This document shows positions 1 to 5,599 of a stretch of 8,530 bases of DNA, piece by piece. The notes under the pieces are model-generated. The model was not told where the DNA came from, ran no database searches, and saw only the letters and a program-made list of their open reading frames with translations. Each line of letters starts with the position of its first letter. Within the stretch, counting starts at the first letter, position 1. The position numbers and the translations under genes are program-made. The stretch is from Candidatus Aerophobota bacterium (GTDB lineage Bacteria > Aerophobota > Aerophobia > Aerophobales > AE-B3A), in assembly GCA_030610725.1 (NCBI GenBank), contig JAUWRE010000033.1:1-8530 (forward strand), given 5' to 3'.

Positions 1-456
1 TCCCTACCGATAAGGGACCAAGTACAGCTCCTACACCAATAAAAATGTGTAGCCAATTCAAGAACTTTACTCTTTCTTTTCCCGAGATTTCTGAAAAAAG
101 AGAATCAACGCTGGTGTGCATTGTTCCCTGAGCAAGTCCCAGAAAAAACAAAAAAGTAAGGAGCAGCCCAACAGAACGAAATAGACTGATACTCACCAAC
201 ATCAGAAAAGAAAGTAAAGCAGAAATAGTAAGAAGTAGTCTGGCTCGCCGAATCTTCCAGAAGAGAGCCATAAGAATATTGGCAGCCAGGAAACCTATAG
301 AGTGAGACACTACTGGTAGTGCAATCTGACCTATCTTAATTGAAAAGTATCAGAAATAGGGGCCAAAAGAGGGCCATGCGAGCCAAATGTTATTCCCACG
401 CTGAGCATAACCCAACAGGAAATAGCAAACAAGTGAAAATTGTTAGATTTACCCAT
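1..456 (-). pseudogene. MFS transporter, N-terminal half, frameshifted and cut by the window edge
   Basis: This is the start of a 12-helix major facilitator superfamily permease, an inner-membrane secondary transporter of unknown substrate. It starts at ATG 456 (MGKSNNFHLFAISCWV...) and runs 41 codons to an in-frame TAG at 331-333. The protein then continues without a stop in the -1 frame from about 337 to base 1. The joined product reads through helix 1, a GPLLAPISDTFQLK / IGQIALPVVSH loop and helix 2, then two more helices. Next comes a GLAQGTMHTSVDSL stretch and a WLHIFIGVGAVLGPL helix, which resemble the N-half of fucose-permease-like MFS proteins. One missing A near 335-340 would restore the frame. 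No SD precedes the ATG. Seen: the two frames and the hydrophobic pattern. Inferred: MFS membership and a true lesion rather than a read error. The C-terminal half lies outside the window. Confidence 0.7.
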
Positions 457-460
457 TGTT

Positions 461-643
461 TTAGATATTAGGCTCTATCATATAGAAGGTATTCATCTTT
501 TGACAGACTGGTGTGGCTTGAAATTCTAGCAATTGAAAAGATATAATAGTTACAAGCAGACAAAAAGTCAAGAAGACCCTCAGCACAATTTCTTCCGTCA
601 CCATACTGGTATGTTGTCTATCGTATTGCGCAATACGCATCAC
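461..643 (-). CDS. Doubtful small ORF with one membrane segment
   Basis: A 60-codon open frame with a GTG start at 643 ends 4 nt before the ATG of the broken MFS gene. It has one hydrophobic stretch (about residues 19-40, IVLRVFLTFCLLVTIISFQL) and no recognisable family. Its first dozen codons are read out of the 7-nt-phased repeat at 616-671, so the N-terminus is probably not a protein-coding sequence; an inner ATG at 604 would give a 47-residue product. No convincing SD was found. It may be a small membrane peptide coupled to the transporter, or chance. Kept only because it fills the gap and abuts the next gene. Confidence 0.18.
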   Translation of the reverse strand: MMRIAQYDRQHTSMVTEEIVLRVFLTFCLLVTIISFQLLEFQATPVCQKMNTFYMIEPNI

Positions 644-671
644 GAATTTCGATGAACAATGAACTACGAGC
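616..671. repeat. 7-nt-phased degenerate array with a constant C(G) step
   Basis: Cytosines stand at 622, 629, 636, 643, 650, 657, 664 and 671, exactly 7 nt apart. The first five are each followed by G. The bases between vary, so this is a phased array rather than a simple tandem repeat. It contains a perfect 16-bp palindrome at 622-637 (CGTATTGCGCAATACG). Its right part (GATGAAC then AATGAAC, 651-664) is the reverse complement of the GTTCATC/GTTCATT word found near era at 6501-6653. Confidence 0.7.
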
Positions 672-992
672 TACTTAAATTGACATATACTATGAGCGAC
701 TGTATGCTTTTCAAAGAAAAAGGGTTATCAGCAAAGGAAAAGGAAATATTTTTTGATATTATGAAAGCTAAAACTGTCTGGCGAAAGTTGATAACAAAAA
801 TAATGAATCTCTGGGACGGCAGTGTATATCTTTGCGATACCTGCTTCTACAGCTATAGACATTGTAGCTATCACCATAGAGAATATCCTAACACTACTAG
901 ATGCACAAATTATAAAGCCCGTTACTAAAGGTAGAGATTGTACTGCTTTTTTATGTAATGAAATAAATGAATATAAAAAGAGACCAAGATAA
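659..992 (+). pseudogene. Probable frameshifted small gene with YceK-like tail
   Basis: The first frame runs from ATG 659 (MNYELLKL..., about 52 plausible codons to around 815). The stretch after that in the same frame is Cys/Tyr/His-rich and unlike a normal protein. In the +1 frame, from about 813 to a TAA at 990-992, a more natural sequence appears: SGTAVYIFAIPASTAIDIVA, then ITIENILTLLDAQIIKP. The P-x3-A-x-D-I pattern with a hydrophobic surround is reminiscent of the C-terminus of YceK-type small lipoproteins (DUF1375; DLPFSLVFDTLLLP in E. coli). I see no lipoprotein signal. The start lies inside a phased repeat, so the real N-terminus is uncertain. The alternatives are an intact 89-residue hypothetical protein ending at 928, or no gene. 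The family call is inference from a short motif. Confidence 0.25.
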
Positions 993-1004
993 ATTTATGT
1001 ATCT

Positions 1005-1010
1005 GGAGGA
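1005..1010 (+). promoter_or_regulatory. Strong ribosome binding site deciding a GTG start
   Basis: GGAGGA lies 7 nt before GTG 1018. There is no competing ATG in frame nearby, so this site fixes the start of the PPC-domain gene. Confidence 0.8.
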
Positions 1011-1017
1011 ATAAAAA

Positions 1018-1455
1018 GTGAAATATAGTGAGGGAAAGATAGGCAGGGTATTCGTCATAAGATTAGAAGATGGGGACACTATGCCTGAAGTAATTGAATC
1101 TTTTGCCCAGGAAAATAATGTAAGACGTGGCATGTGTATCCTGATAGGTGGAATCGGAGGAGGAAAAATTGTTGTTGGACCCGAGAATAGCCAATCAATA
1201 CCCATAGTTCCTATGATTTTTGGCCTTGAAGGGGTTCATGAAATTTGTGCCGTAGGCACTATCTTCCCCGACAATGATGCTAGACCTAGACTCCATATGC
1301 ACGCTGCACTCGGACGAGAAGGAAAGACCATATCTGGATGTATTCGACCTGGTATCGAAGTATGGAAACTGGGCGAAGTTATAGTTCTTGAGATTGTGGA
1401 TAACAATGCCCATCGAGAGGATAGCCCAGCAGGATTCCAGATGTTGCAGCCATAG
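1018..1455 (+). CDS. PPC-domain (DUF296) protein
   Basis: A 145-residue single-domain protein of the PPC/DUF296 family, the fold shared with plant AHL AT-hook DNA-binding proteins. Bacterial stand-alone members are small, form trimers in the solved structures, and have no settled function; 'DNA-binding' is a family label, and no AT-hook is visible here. Seen: an N-terminal strand GRVFVIRLEDGDTMPEVIES, the glycine-rich turn IGGIGGGKI (43-51), the hallmark RLHMHAALGREG (91-102) with H93 and H95, and GCIRPGIEVWKLGEVIVLEI (107-126). The last block carries GCIRPG where many relatives have a GH motif, so a third metal-binding histidine may be missing, as in one recognisable subgroup. Full length for the family. 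It starts at GTG with a strong SD and converges with the cupin gene, 65 nt apart. Function beyond the fold is unknown. Confidence 0.88.
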   Translation: MKYSEGKIGRVFVIRLEDGDTMPEVIESFAQENNVRRGMCILIGGIGGGKIVVGPENSQSIPIVPMIFGLEGVHEICAVGTIFPDNDARPRLHMHAALGREGKTISGCIRPGIEVWKLGEVIVLEIVDNNAHREDSPAGFQMLQP

Positions 1456-1520
1456 GCTTTATAACCGAAAAAAGACTTATCCGGTCTATCAGCTACAGAG
1501 GTTTGGTTGATAACAATCTT

Positions 1521-1871
1521 CTAGCTTTGGTCGATATTGGGAATTACACAAATAAACTCAAAATTCTTCTCAAATGGATTTTGGAACTGATGAAGCTCAT
1601 CTGGCTCTACAAAGATATTATACCCTTCTGATACCTCGATTTCATTGCCATCCTTATCAACTACAATACCCCTTCCGCTTTCGATATTCACCAGGTGTTC
1701 ATGGCTATGAGTATGTCTTTCCGAATATCCTCCCGGTAAGAGAGTAAAATATCTCATTATGATGTTCTTTGAACCATCATCATAACCAATAAGAACTCTC
1801 TTCCGCATACCTTTGGTCCCCTTTAATGCAACTTCTACCTGCTTGACTTCACTGTTTTGCTTTATTTTCAT
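1521..1871 (-). CDS. Small single-domain cupin protein
   Basis: A 116-residue cupin_2-type beta-barrel protein, probably cytosolic and metal-binding, with no assigned substrate. Cupin motif 1 is at 47-68: GGYSERHTHSHEHLVNIESG, with H53, H55 and H59 (or E58) as likely metal ligands. Motif 2 is at 83-98: GYNIFVEPDELHQFQN, with H94 as the last ligand. The N-terminal block (VALKGTKGMRKRVLIGYDDG, then MRYFTLLPGG) matches a common family of free-standing cupins that open with a 'KGVxxRxLIGxxDG' segment. The start at ATG 1871 follows a purine-rich SD (AGGAAGGG). It is the last gene of a minus-strand run, 99 nt after the PEBP-like gene. Family known, reaction unknown; it could be a sugar-isomerase-like or small-ligand sensor cupin. 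Confidence 0.88.
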   Translation of the reverse strand: MKIKQNSEVKQVEVALKGTKGMRKRVLIGYDDGSKNIIMRYFTLLPGGYSERHTHSHEHLVNIESGRGIVVDKDGNEIEVSEGYNIFVEPDELHQFQNPFEKNFEFICVIPNIDQS

Positions 1872-1970
1872 ATTTTTTCCCTTCCTGTGTCAATCTGTAC
1901 TGTCAATTTCTATCTTCGCCAGAGTTATCCTTTCCAAAACAGACCTAATCAAAGAAAGCCGCTTTTCTGT

Positions 1971-2405
1971 TCAATCCCTTCTGTATTTACCCATTAGTTG
2001 AGCAGAATCAATTGTGTGCCTCTTGACCTCATCCAGAAAGTTTCCTTTGTCTATAGAAGAAAGCTTCTCTGTATCCAGAGCGTATACAGTAAAAAAATAT
2101 CGGTGTATTCCTGCCGGAGGGCAGGGACCTCCGTAATCCTTTTTAGCAAAATCGTTCATAATCTGCTCCGCCCCTGAAGGAACTTCTCCCTCTTCTATCT
2201 TTCTTGTCTTTGCCGGTATATTGGTAATGAGCCAGTGGATAAAATCTCCTCCCGTGGCATCGGGGTCAATTACTGAAAGAGCAAAGCTTTTGCTATCTTC
2301 CGGGAATTCACTCCAGATGAGATGGGGTGAACAATCATTCCCATCGCAGGTGTAGAGACGAGGAATCATCTCCTCATTGCGGAAACTTTTGCTTTCTAGC
2401 TTCAT
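1971..2405 (-). CDS. YbhB/YbcL family Raf kinase inhibitor-like protein (PEBP)
   Basis: A 144-residue phosphatidylethanolamine-binding-protein family member. Both signature blocks are intact: DPDATGGDFIHWLITNIP, with the D-P-D-A and H-W of the anion-binding pocket, and YGGPCPPAGIHRYFFTVYAL near the middle, with the G-x-H-R-Y core. The N-terminal MIPRLYTCDGNDCSPHLIWS is also typical. There is no signal peptide, so it is probably cytosolic. Bacterial members bind small anionic ligands, but their role is not established. I chose ATG 2405 because AGGAGA (2411-2416) sits just upstream. An earlier in-frame start at 2435 would add ten residues with no family match. It lies between the Nit-type amidase (92 nt upstream) and the cupin on the same strand, a possible operon with no clear shared pathway. 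Confidence 0.93.
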   Translation of the reverse strand: MKLESKSFRNEEMIPRLYTCDGNDCSPHLIWSEFPEDSKSFALSVIDPDATGGDFIHWLITNIPAKTRKIEEGEVPSGAEQIMNDFAKKDYGGPCPPAGIHRYFFTVYALDTEKLSSIDKGNFLDEVKRHTIDSAQLMGKYRRD

Positions 2406-2444
2406 AGTAATCTCCTGCTTCACAATATTTATCATATAGAGTCT

Positions 2445-2462
2445 AATGATAATTTTATCATT
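2445..2462. promoter_or_regulatory. AT-rich palindrome in the amidase-PEBP gap
   Basis: AATGATAATTTTATCATT is two 8-nt arms (AATGATAA and TTATCATT) around a TT centre. It lies 40 nt upstream of the PEBP-like start, in the only gap where an operator for that gene would be expected. It is too AT-rich for an ordinary intrinsic terminator. A dimeric repressor site is possible. It resembles GATAAT-type operators such as Fur boxes but is one base short of their 7-1-7 spacing. Confidence 0.35.
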
Positions 2463-2497
2463 TCCAGAGGAAAAAGCAATCCCTGGCGTGCTTTACT

Positions 2498-3325
2498 CTA
2501 TCTTAAAAAAAGGTCTTCTCTCATATGAGAAAGAGAGGGTAGGTTTTTCCTTATTTTTTCCTGGAGCGATAGGTCTATCTCAGCAAAAATCACAGACTCC
2601 TTCTCTGGAGCTTTAGCCAGAACCGTTCCCCAGGGATCCACTATCATACTCTTTCCCCAGTAGCTTCTGCCCTGAGAATCTCTGCCTATCTGATTAGGAG
2701 CAATTACATAGAATTGATTCTCTATACTCCTTGCTCTCACTAAGGTCTCCCAGTGGTCCTTACCGGTTTCCAGGGTAAAAGCAGAAGGAACAAAAACAAT
2801 CTGCACTTTCTTTCTAGCCAATTTTCGATAAAGCTCGGGAAAACGAAGGTCGTAGCAGATACTAAACCCAAAAATGACCCTTGAAGTTGCCACTTTGACA
2901 ACCTCATTACCTGCAGTTATCAACTCCGACTCTCGCCAGGAAGAACCATCAGGCAAAGTTACATCAAAAAGATGCATTTTCCTATATTTTGCAATAGTCT
3001 CTCCCTGATGGTTCAAAAAGACACTGGTGTTATAGAAAAGTCCTCTGTCTTCTTCCAGAATACTCCCGCAGAGAAGATGAATTCTAAATCTTCTTGCCAG
3101 TTCTTTTAAACGATTTATTGCTGGTCCGGGAACGGACTCGCTATTTTCCTTCTTTTCCTTAATTGTTCCAGAAAAATTAAACATCTCCGGCAAGGCTACA
3201 ACTTCAGCCCCTCTTTCAGCAGCAAGGAAGACAAACTCCTCTGCTTTTTTGAGGCAATTCTGCTTATTACTGTTAGAACTCATCTGAACTGCAGCTACCT
3301 TTAATATTGTACCGCCAACATTCAT
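2498..3325 (-). CDS. Nitrilase-superfamily carbon-nitrogen hydrolase (Nit1/Nit2-like amidase)
   Basis: A 275-residue cytosolic amidase of the nitrilase superfamily. The Glu-Lys-Cys triad is visible: E47 in VALPEMFNFSG, K116 in AKYRKMHLFDV and C157 in FGFSICYDLRFPELYR. The second conserved glutamate region (GLFYNTSVFLNHQGE) and the VRARSIENQFYVIAPNQ block (196-211) place it near Nit1/Nit2, whose members remove the amide from deaminated glutathione or omega-amides such as 2-oxoglutaramate. Substrate cannot be decided from motifs alone. I chose ATG 3325, which has GGAG five bases upstream and starts at the usual ILKVAAVQM beta strand. A GTG at 3442 would add 39 residues, mostly translated from the heptad repeat at 3391-3421, and is unlikely. 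It heads the minus-strand run into PEBP and cupin. Confidence 0.92.
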   Translation of the reverse strand: MNVGGTILKVAAVQMSSNSNKQNCLKKAEEFVFLAAERGAEVVALPEMFNFSGTIKEKKENSESVPGPAINRLKELARRFRIHLLCGSILEEDRGLFYNTSVFLNHQGETIAKYRKMHLFDVTLPDGSSWRESELITAGNEVVKVATSRVIFGFSICYDLRFPELYRKLARKKVQIVFVPSAFTLETGKDHWETLVRARSIENQFYVIAPNQIGRDSQGRSYWGKSMIVDPWGTVLAKAPEKESVIFAEIDLSLQEKIRKNLPSLSHMREDLFLR

Positions 3326-3390
3326 TTCTACTCCTACCCATATTTGTTGCTCACCGCCAACATACGCCTCGCTAGGCTCGGCATATTCTC

Positions 3391-3421
3391 GTATATCGTA
3401 TATGGTATATCGTATATCGTA
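3391..3421 (+). repeat. GTATATC heptad array
   Basis: Four 7-nt units start at 3391, 3398, 3405 and 3412 (GTATATC, with one GTATATG), followed by GTA. It lies just upstream of the amidase start. Its reverse complement reads as YDIRYTIYDIR in an N-terminal extension of that frame. Confidence 0.85.
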
Positions 3422-3473
3422 AGAAAAAACCTTAAAACCCACAAAGCAATACTATTCACGCACTCTTTATTTT

Positions 3474-3503
3474 CGATATACTATATCCTACATACTATAT
3501 ACG
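3474..3503 (-). repeat. Inverted copy of the GTATATC heptad array
   Basis: On the minus strand this reads as four heptads (GTATATA, GTATGTA, GGATATA, GTATATC) plus G. Compared with 3391-3419 in register it differs at 5 of 29 positions, giving an inverted pair separated by about 54 nt. Confidence 0.8.
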
Positions 3504-3509
3504 GCTTTT

Positions 3510-3523
3510 GTATCTCGTATCTC
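3510..3523 (+). repeat. GTATCTC heptad doublet
   Basis: Two perfect adjacent copies of GTATCTC (3510-3516, 3517-3523), six bases beyond the inverted GTATATC array and in the same 7-nt style. Confidence 0.6.
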
Positions 3524-3692
3524 ATCCCCCGCCGTTTTCTCTTAGCGAGAGAGAACTTTTCTTTTTACCTTACCTACCATTCATAAAATTCTTTGAAATT
3601 CTTATACCTCAAAAATAACTCCTTTTTACTATTAAATCCTCACCTATTCCTATTGTTTCACATAATATTACTTTGTCAAATACTAATTATGG

Positions 3693-3721
3693 TTGACAGT
3701 CATCTAATTTTACTTTAACTT
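3693..3721 (+). promoter_or_regulatory. Possible sigma-70-type promoter ahead of queH
   Basis: A perfect -35 box TTGACA (3693-3698) is followed after 17 nt by TAACTT (3716-3721), which matches only three of six consensus -10 bases. It is about 210 nt upstream of queH, so the leader would include the repeats at 3745-3847. Weak call. Confidence 0.25.
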
Positions 3722-3744
3722 GATAGTATAGGAATTTCCTTTTT

Positions 3745-3847
3745 GGACGCTGATAAATACAGATTAAAAAAGTAATCAGAAAACAAGTTCAAGGTTCAAA
3801 GTCTAATATTTTTTATTTATCTTGTTTATCTGCGAAAATCTGCGTCC
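3745..3847. repeat. Imperfect inverted pair of 10-nt-period elements
   Basis: The left arm GGACGCTGATAAATACAGAT (3745-3764) and the reverse complement of the right arm ATCTGCGAAAATCTGCGTCC (3828-3847) share the GGACGC end and GAT/CAGAT blocks; about two thirds of positions match. Within the right arm, ATCTGCG repeats with a 10-nt period. The arms enclose about 63 nt that include a GTTCAAG heptad array. Small non-coding mobile-element-like repeats have this shape, but no target duplication was identified. Confidence 0.5.
3787..3807 (+). repeat. GTTCAAG heptad array
   Basis: Three consecutive 7-nt units: GTTCAAG, GTTCAAA, and a degenerate GTCTAAT. They lie inside the inverted pair at 3745-3847. 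A single AGTTCAAAAG copy lies further right, at about 3866-3875. Confidence 0.55.
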
Positions 3848-3932
3848 TAATTAACTTGAAAACAAAGTTCAAAAGAGCTGATAGGGAAACCAAAATATAG
3901 CCCGTGGCTTAATTTAAAAGAGAAGATTTTCT

Positions 3933-4484
3933 ATGAAGATTCTTGTTCATATCTGTTGTGCTCCCTGTGCTGTTTATCCTTTTTATAAATTAAAGCATGA
4001 TTTTGAAGAGGTAATGGGTTTTTGGTATAATCCTAATATTCATCCTTTCTTAGAGTACCAGAGACGATTAGAAGCAGTAAAGGTTTGGGCTGAAAAGGAG
4101 GAAATGAGAGTTATTTATCAGGATGAGTATGACATAAAAAAATTTCTTCGCCAGGTAGTATATCGAGAGTCACAGCGGTGTCTTTTCTGCTACTATGAGC
4201 GCCTGGAAAAAACAGCCATCTTTGCTCGTCGAGGTAAATTTGACTACTTTAGCTCTACCCTCTTCTTATCTCCTCACCAGGATCAAGAATTACTTAAAAC
4301 CGTAATAGAGGCAATAAGTAAGGAGTATGGAGTTAAGCCATATTTAGAAAGAATAGAAGGAGGATGGCGAAAGGGCATAGAACTTTCCAAGAAGATGAAG
4401 TTATACCGTCAAGAATATTGTGGCTGTATTTACAGCGAGGAAGAAAGATATAGAAAAAAATACCAGGAGAAGAGAAATAGATAG
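3933..4484 (+). CDS. queH: Epoxyqueuosine reductase QueH
   Basis: A 183-residue member of the QueH (formerly DUF208) family, the iron-sulfur enzyme that reduces epoxyqueuosine in tRNA to queuosine, the last step of queuosine synthesis. It replaces the unrelated cobalamin-dependent QueG. Seen: the N-terminal HICCAPC motif (C8, C9, C12); YNPNIHP, then EYQRRLEAVK (32-50); the RCLFCYYERLEKTA block (C83, C86); FSSTLFLSPHQDQELL (106-121); and the C-terminal YRQEYCGCIYS (C163, C165). All cysteine groups expected to bind the Fe-S cluster and second metal site are present. The length is normal for the family. It starts at ATG 3933 with a purine-rich but poor SD. Its 3' end overlaps the proB reading frame, so the two are probably co-transcribed. 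No other queuosine gene is in view. Confidence 0.95.
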   Translation: MKILVHICCAPCAVYPFYKLKHDFEEVMGFWYNPNIHPFLEYQRRLEAVKVWAEKEEMRVIYQDEYDIKKFLRQVVYRESQRCLFCYYERLEKTAIFARRGKFDYFSSTLFLSPHQDQELLKTVIEAISKEYGVKPYLERIEGGWRKGIELSKKMKLYRQEYCGCIYSEEERYRKKYQEKRNR

Positions 4485-5598
4485 AGACACTATTATTGCT
4501 TCTGCCAATAGAATAACCATTAAAGTAGGCAGTAGTCTTTTGCTAAAGGAAAAGGGGGACCTCGATCTCCATTTTTTGGAAAGATTGAGCCAGAATATTG
4601 CTAATTTAATTAGTGAAGGCAAAGAGGTTATTTTGGTTAGTTCAGGAGCTATTGGCTTAGGCAGGCAGGAACTCAATATAAGAAAAAGAAGCAACAGTAT
4701 CTCCTTCAAACAGACTCTGGCCAGCATAGGGCAGGCCCGTTTGATGAATGTTTATTATCGGCTTTTTCAACAATATAATCTTTTAGTGGGTCAAATACTT
4801 TTAAGTGGAGTTGACCTTTCTCGGCGTTCTTCCTATCTCAATGCTCGTAACACTTTTCTCACCCTGCTTAAATTTAAGGTTATTCCTATTGTAAACGAAA
4901 ATGATACTGTGGCTGTGGAAGAGATTAAATTTGGTGACAATGATACCCTTTCTGCCTTGGTAGCTGGATTAATAGATGCAAATCTCCTGATAATTTTCTC
5001 CGATATAGAAGGTCTATATACCTCTGACCCCAGGACGAATTCAAAGGCAAAATTAATCAAAGAGGTGGATGATATAGATGAAAAAATAGAGAAAATATCG
5101 TTGAGCGCATCAATAGAGGGAAGGGTAGGGGGAATGCAGACCAAAATTAAAGCAGCTAAAATAGCTACTCGCTCTGGCATTCCGGTGATAATAGGAGGAG
5201 GAGAGGGAAACTTTTTGGGGAGAATTTTTGCCGGGGAAGAAAGAGGGACCCTCTTCTTGCCTAAAAAAGATGGTCTGACTTCTCGTAAAAAATGGATCGC
5301 TTATGCACATCTTCTTGCCGGTACTATTATTATAGACGATGGCGCTAAAAGAGCTTTAATAGTGGAAGGAAAGAGTCTTCTCGCGGCGGGAATAATTGAA
5401 ATAACAGGAAACTTTGAAGTAGGAGATTCTGTAAGCTTATTAGATATGAATAGTGAGGAGTTTGCCCGAGGTATAGTACATTATTCCTCAAGGGAGCTGA
5501 AAAAGATAAAGGGAACAAAAAGCTCACTCATTGAAAAGCAGCTAGGATATAAGTATTACGATGAGGTTGTCCACCGCGACAATCTGGTAATATTGTAG
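4420..5598 (+). CDS. proB: Glutamate 5-kinase with PUA domain
   Basis: ProB phosphorylates glutamate to glutamyl-5-phosphate, the first and feedback-controlled step of proline synthesis. Counting from GTG 4420 (392 residues), the amino-acid-kinase domain covers about 31-270: RITIKVGSSLL, ILVSSGAIGLG, TLASIGQARLM, PIVNENDTVAVEEIKFGDND, FSDIEGLYTSDPR and VGGMQTKIKAAKIATRSGIP. The C-terminal PUA domain (about 290-375) includes GTIIIDDGAKRALI and LLAAGIIEITGNFEVGD. The usual GTGGM is GRVGGM here. The start is uncertain. GTG 4420 has no SD and overlaps queH by 65 nt, while an AGGAGA at 4465-4470 points to a non-canonical ATA at 4477, which would give the usual family length (about 373 residues). 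proA is not adjacent. The 3' end meets era head-on, with one base between the stops. Confidence 0.95.
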   Translation: MAVFTARKKDIEKNTRRREIDRDTIIASANRITIKVGSSLLLKEKGDLDLHFLERLSQNIANLISEGKEVILVSSGAIGLGRQELNIRKRSNSISFKQTLASIGQARLMNVYYRLFQQYNLLVGQILLSGVDLSRRSSYLNARNTFLTLLKFKVIPIVNENDTVAVEEIKFGDNDTLSALVAGLIDANLLIIFSDIEGLYTSDPRTNSKAKLIKEVDDIDEKIEKISLSASIEGRVGGMQTKIKAAKIATRSGIPVIIGGGEGNFLGRIFAGEERGTLFLPKKDGLTSRKKWIAYAHLLAGTIIIDDGAKRALIVEGKSLLAAGIIEITGNFEVGDSVSLLDMNSEEFARGIVHYSSRELKKIKGTKSSLIEKQLGYKYYDEVVHRDNLVIL

Positions 5599-5599
5599 A

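Larger units (their letters stand above)
3326..3932. other. 607-nt gene-free divergent region rich in short repeats
   Basis: This region separates the leftward amidase gene from the rightward queH. It holds two inverted GTATATC-type heptad arrays, a GTATCTC doublet, a GTTCAAG heptad array, and an imperfect inverted pair of ATCTGCG/CAGAT elements (3745-3847). The AT-rich middle (3590-3740) has one possible promoter. Frames open across it, including an 80-codon plus-strand frame at 3344-3586, read through the repeats and resemble no protein. Confidence 0.7.

Noticed and set aside
331..340. Programmed -1 frameshift in the MFS gene
   Set aside because: There is no X-XXY-YYZ slippery site and no obvious downstream stem; MFS genes are not known to need one.
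1456..1520. Shared terminator between the convergent PPC and cupin genes
   Set aside because: Only a 4-bp ACCG/CGGT pairing around a long loop is visible, too weak to call.
3391..3523. CRISPR array
   Set aside because: Units are 7 nt with no unique spacers; there are no 24-40 nt direct repeats and no cas genes.
3344..3586. 80-codon plus-strand frame in the amidase-queH gap
   Set aside because: It is a translation of the repeat arrays (SYIVYGISYIV pattern), has no SD and no family-like sequence.
4401..5527. Minus-strand frames opposite proB
   Set aside because: They are antisense to a well-conserved gene, low-complexity hydrophobic or serine-rich, and have no start signals.
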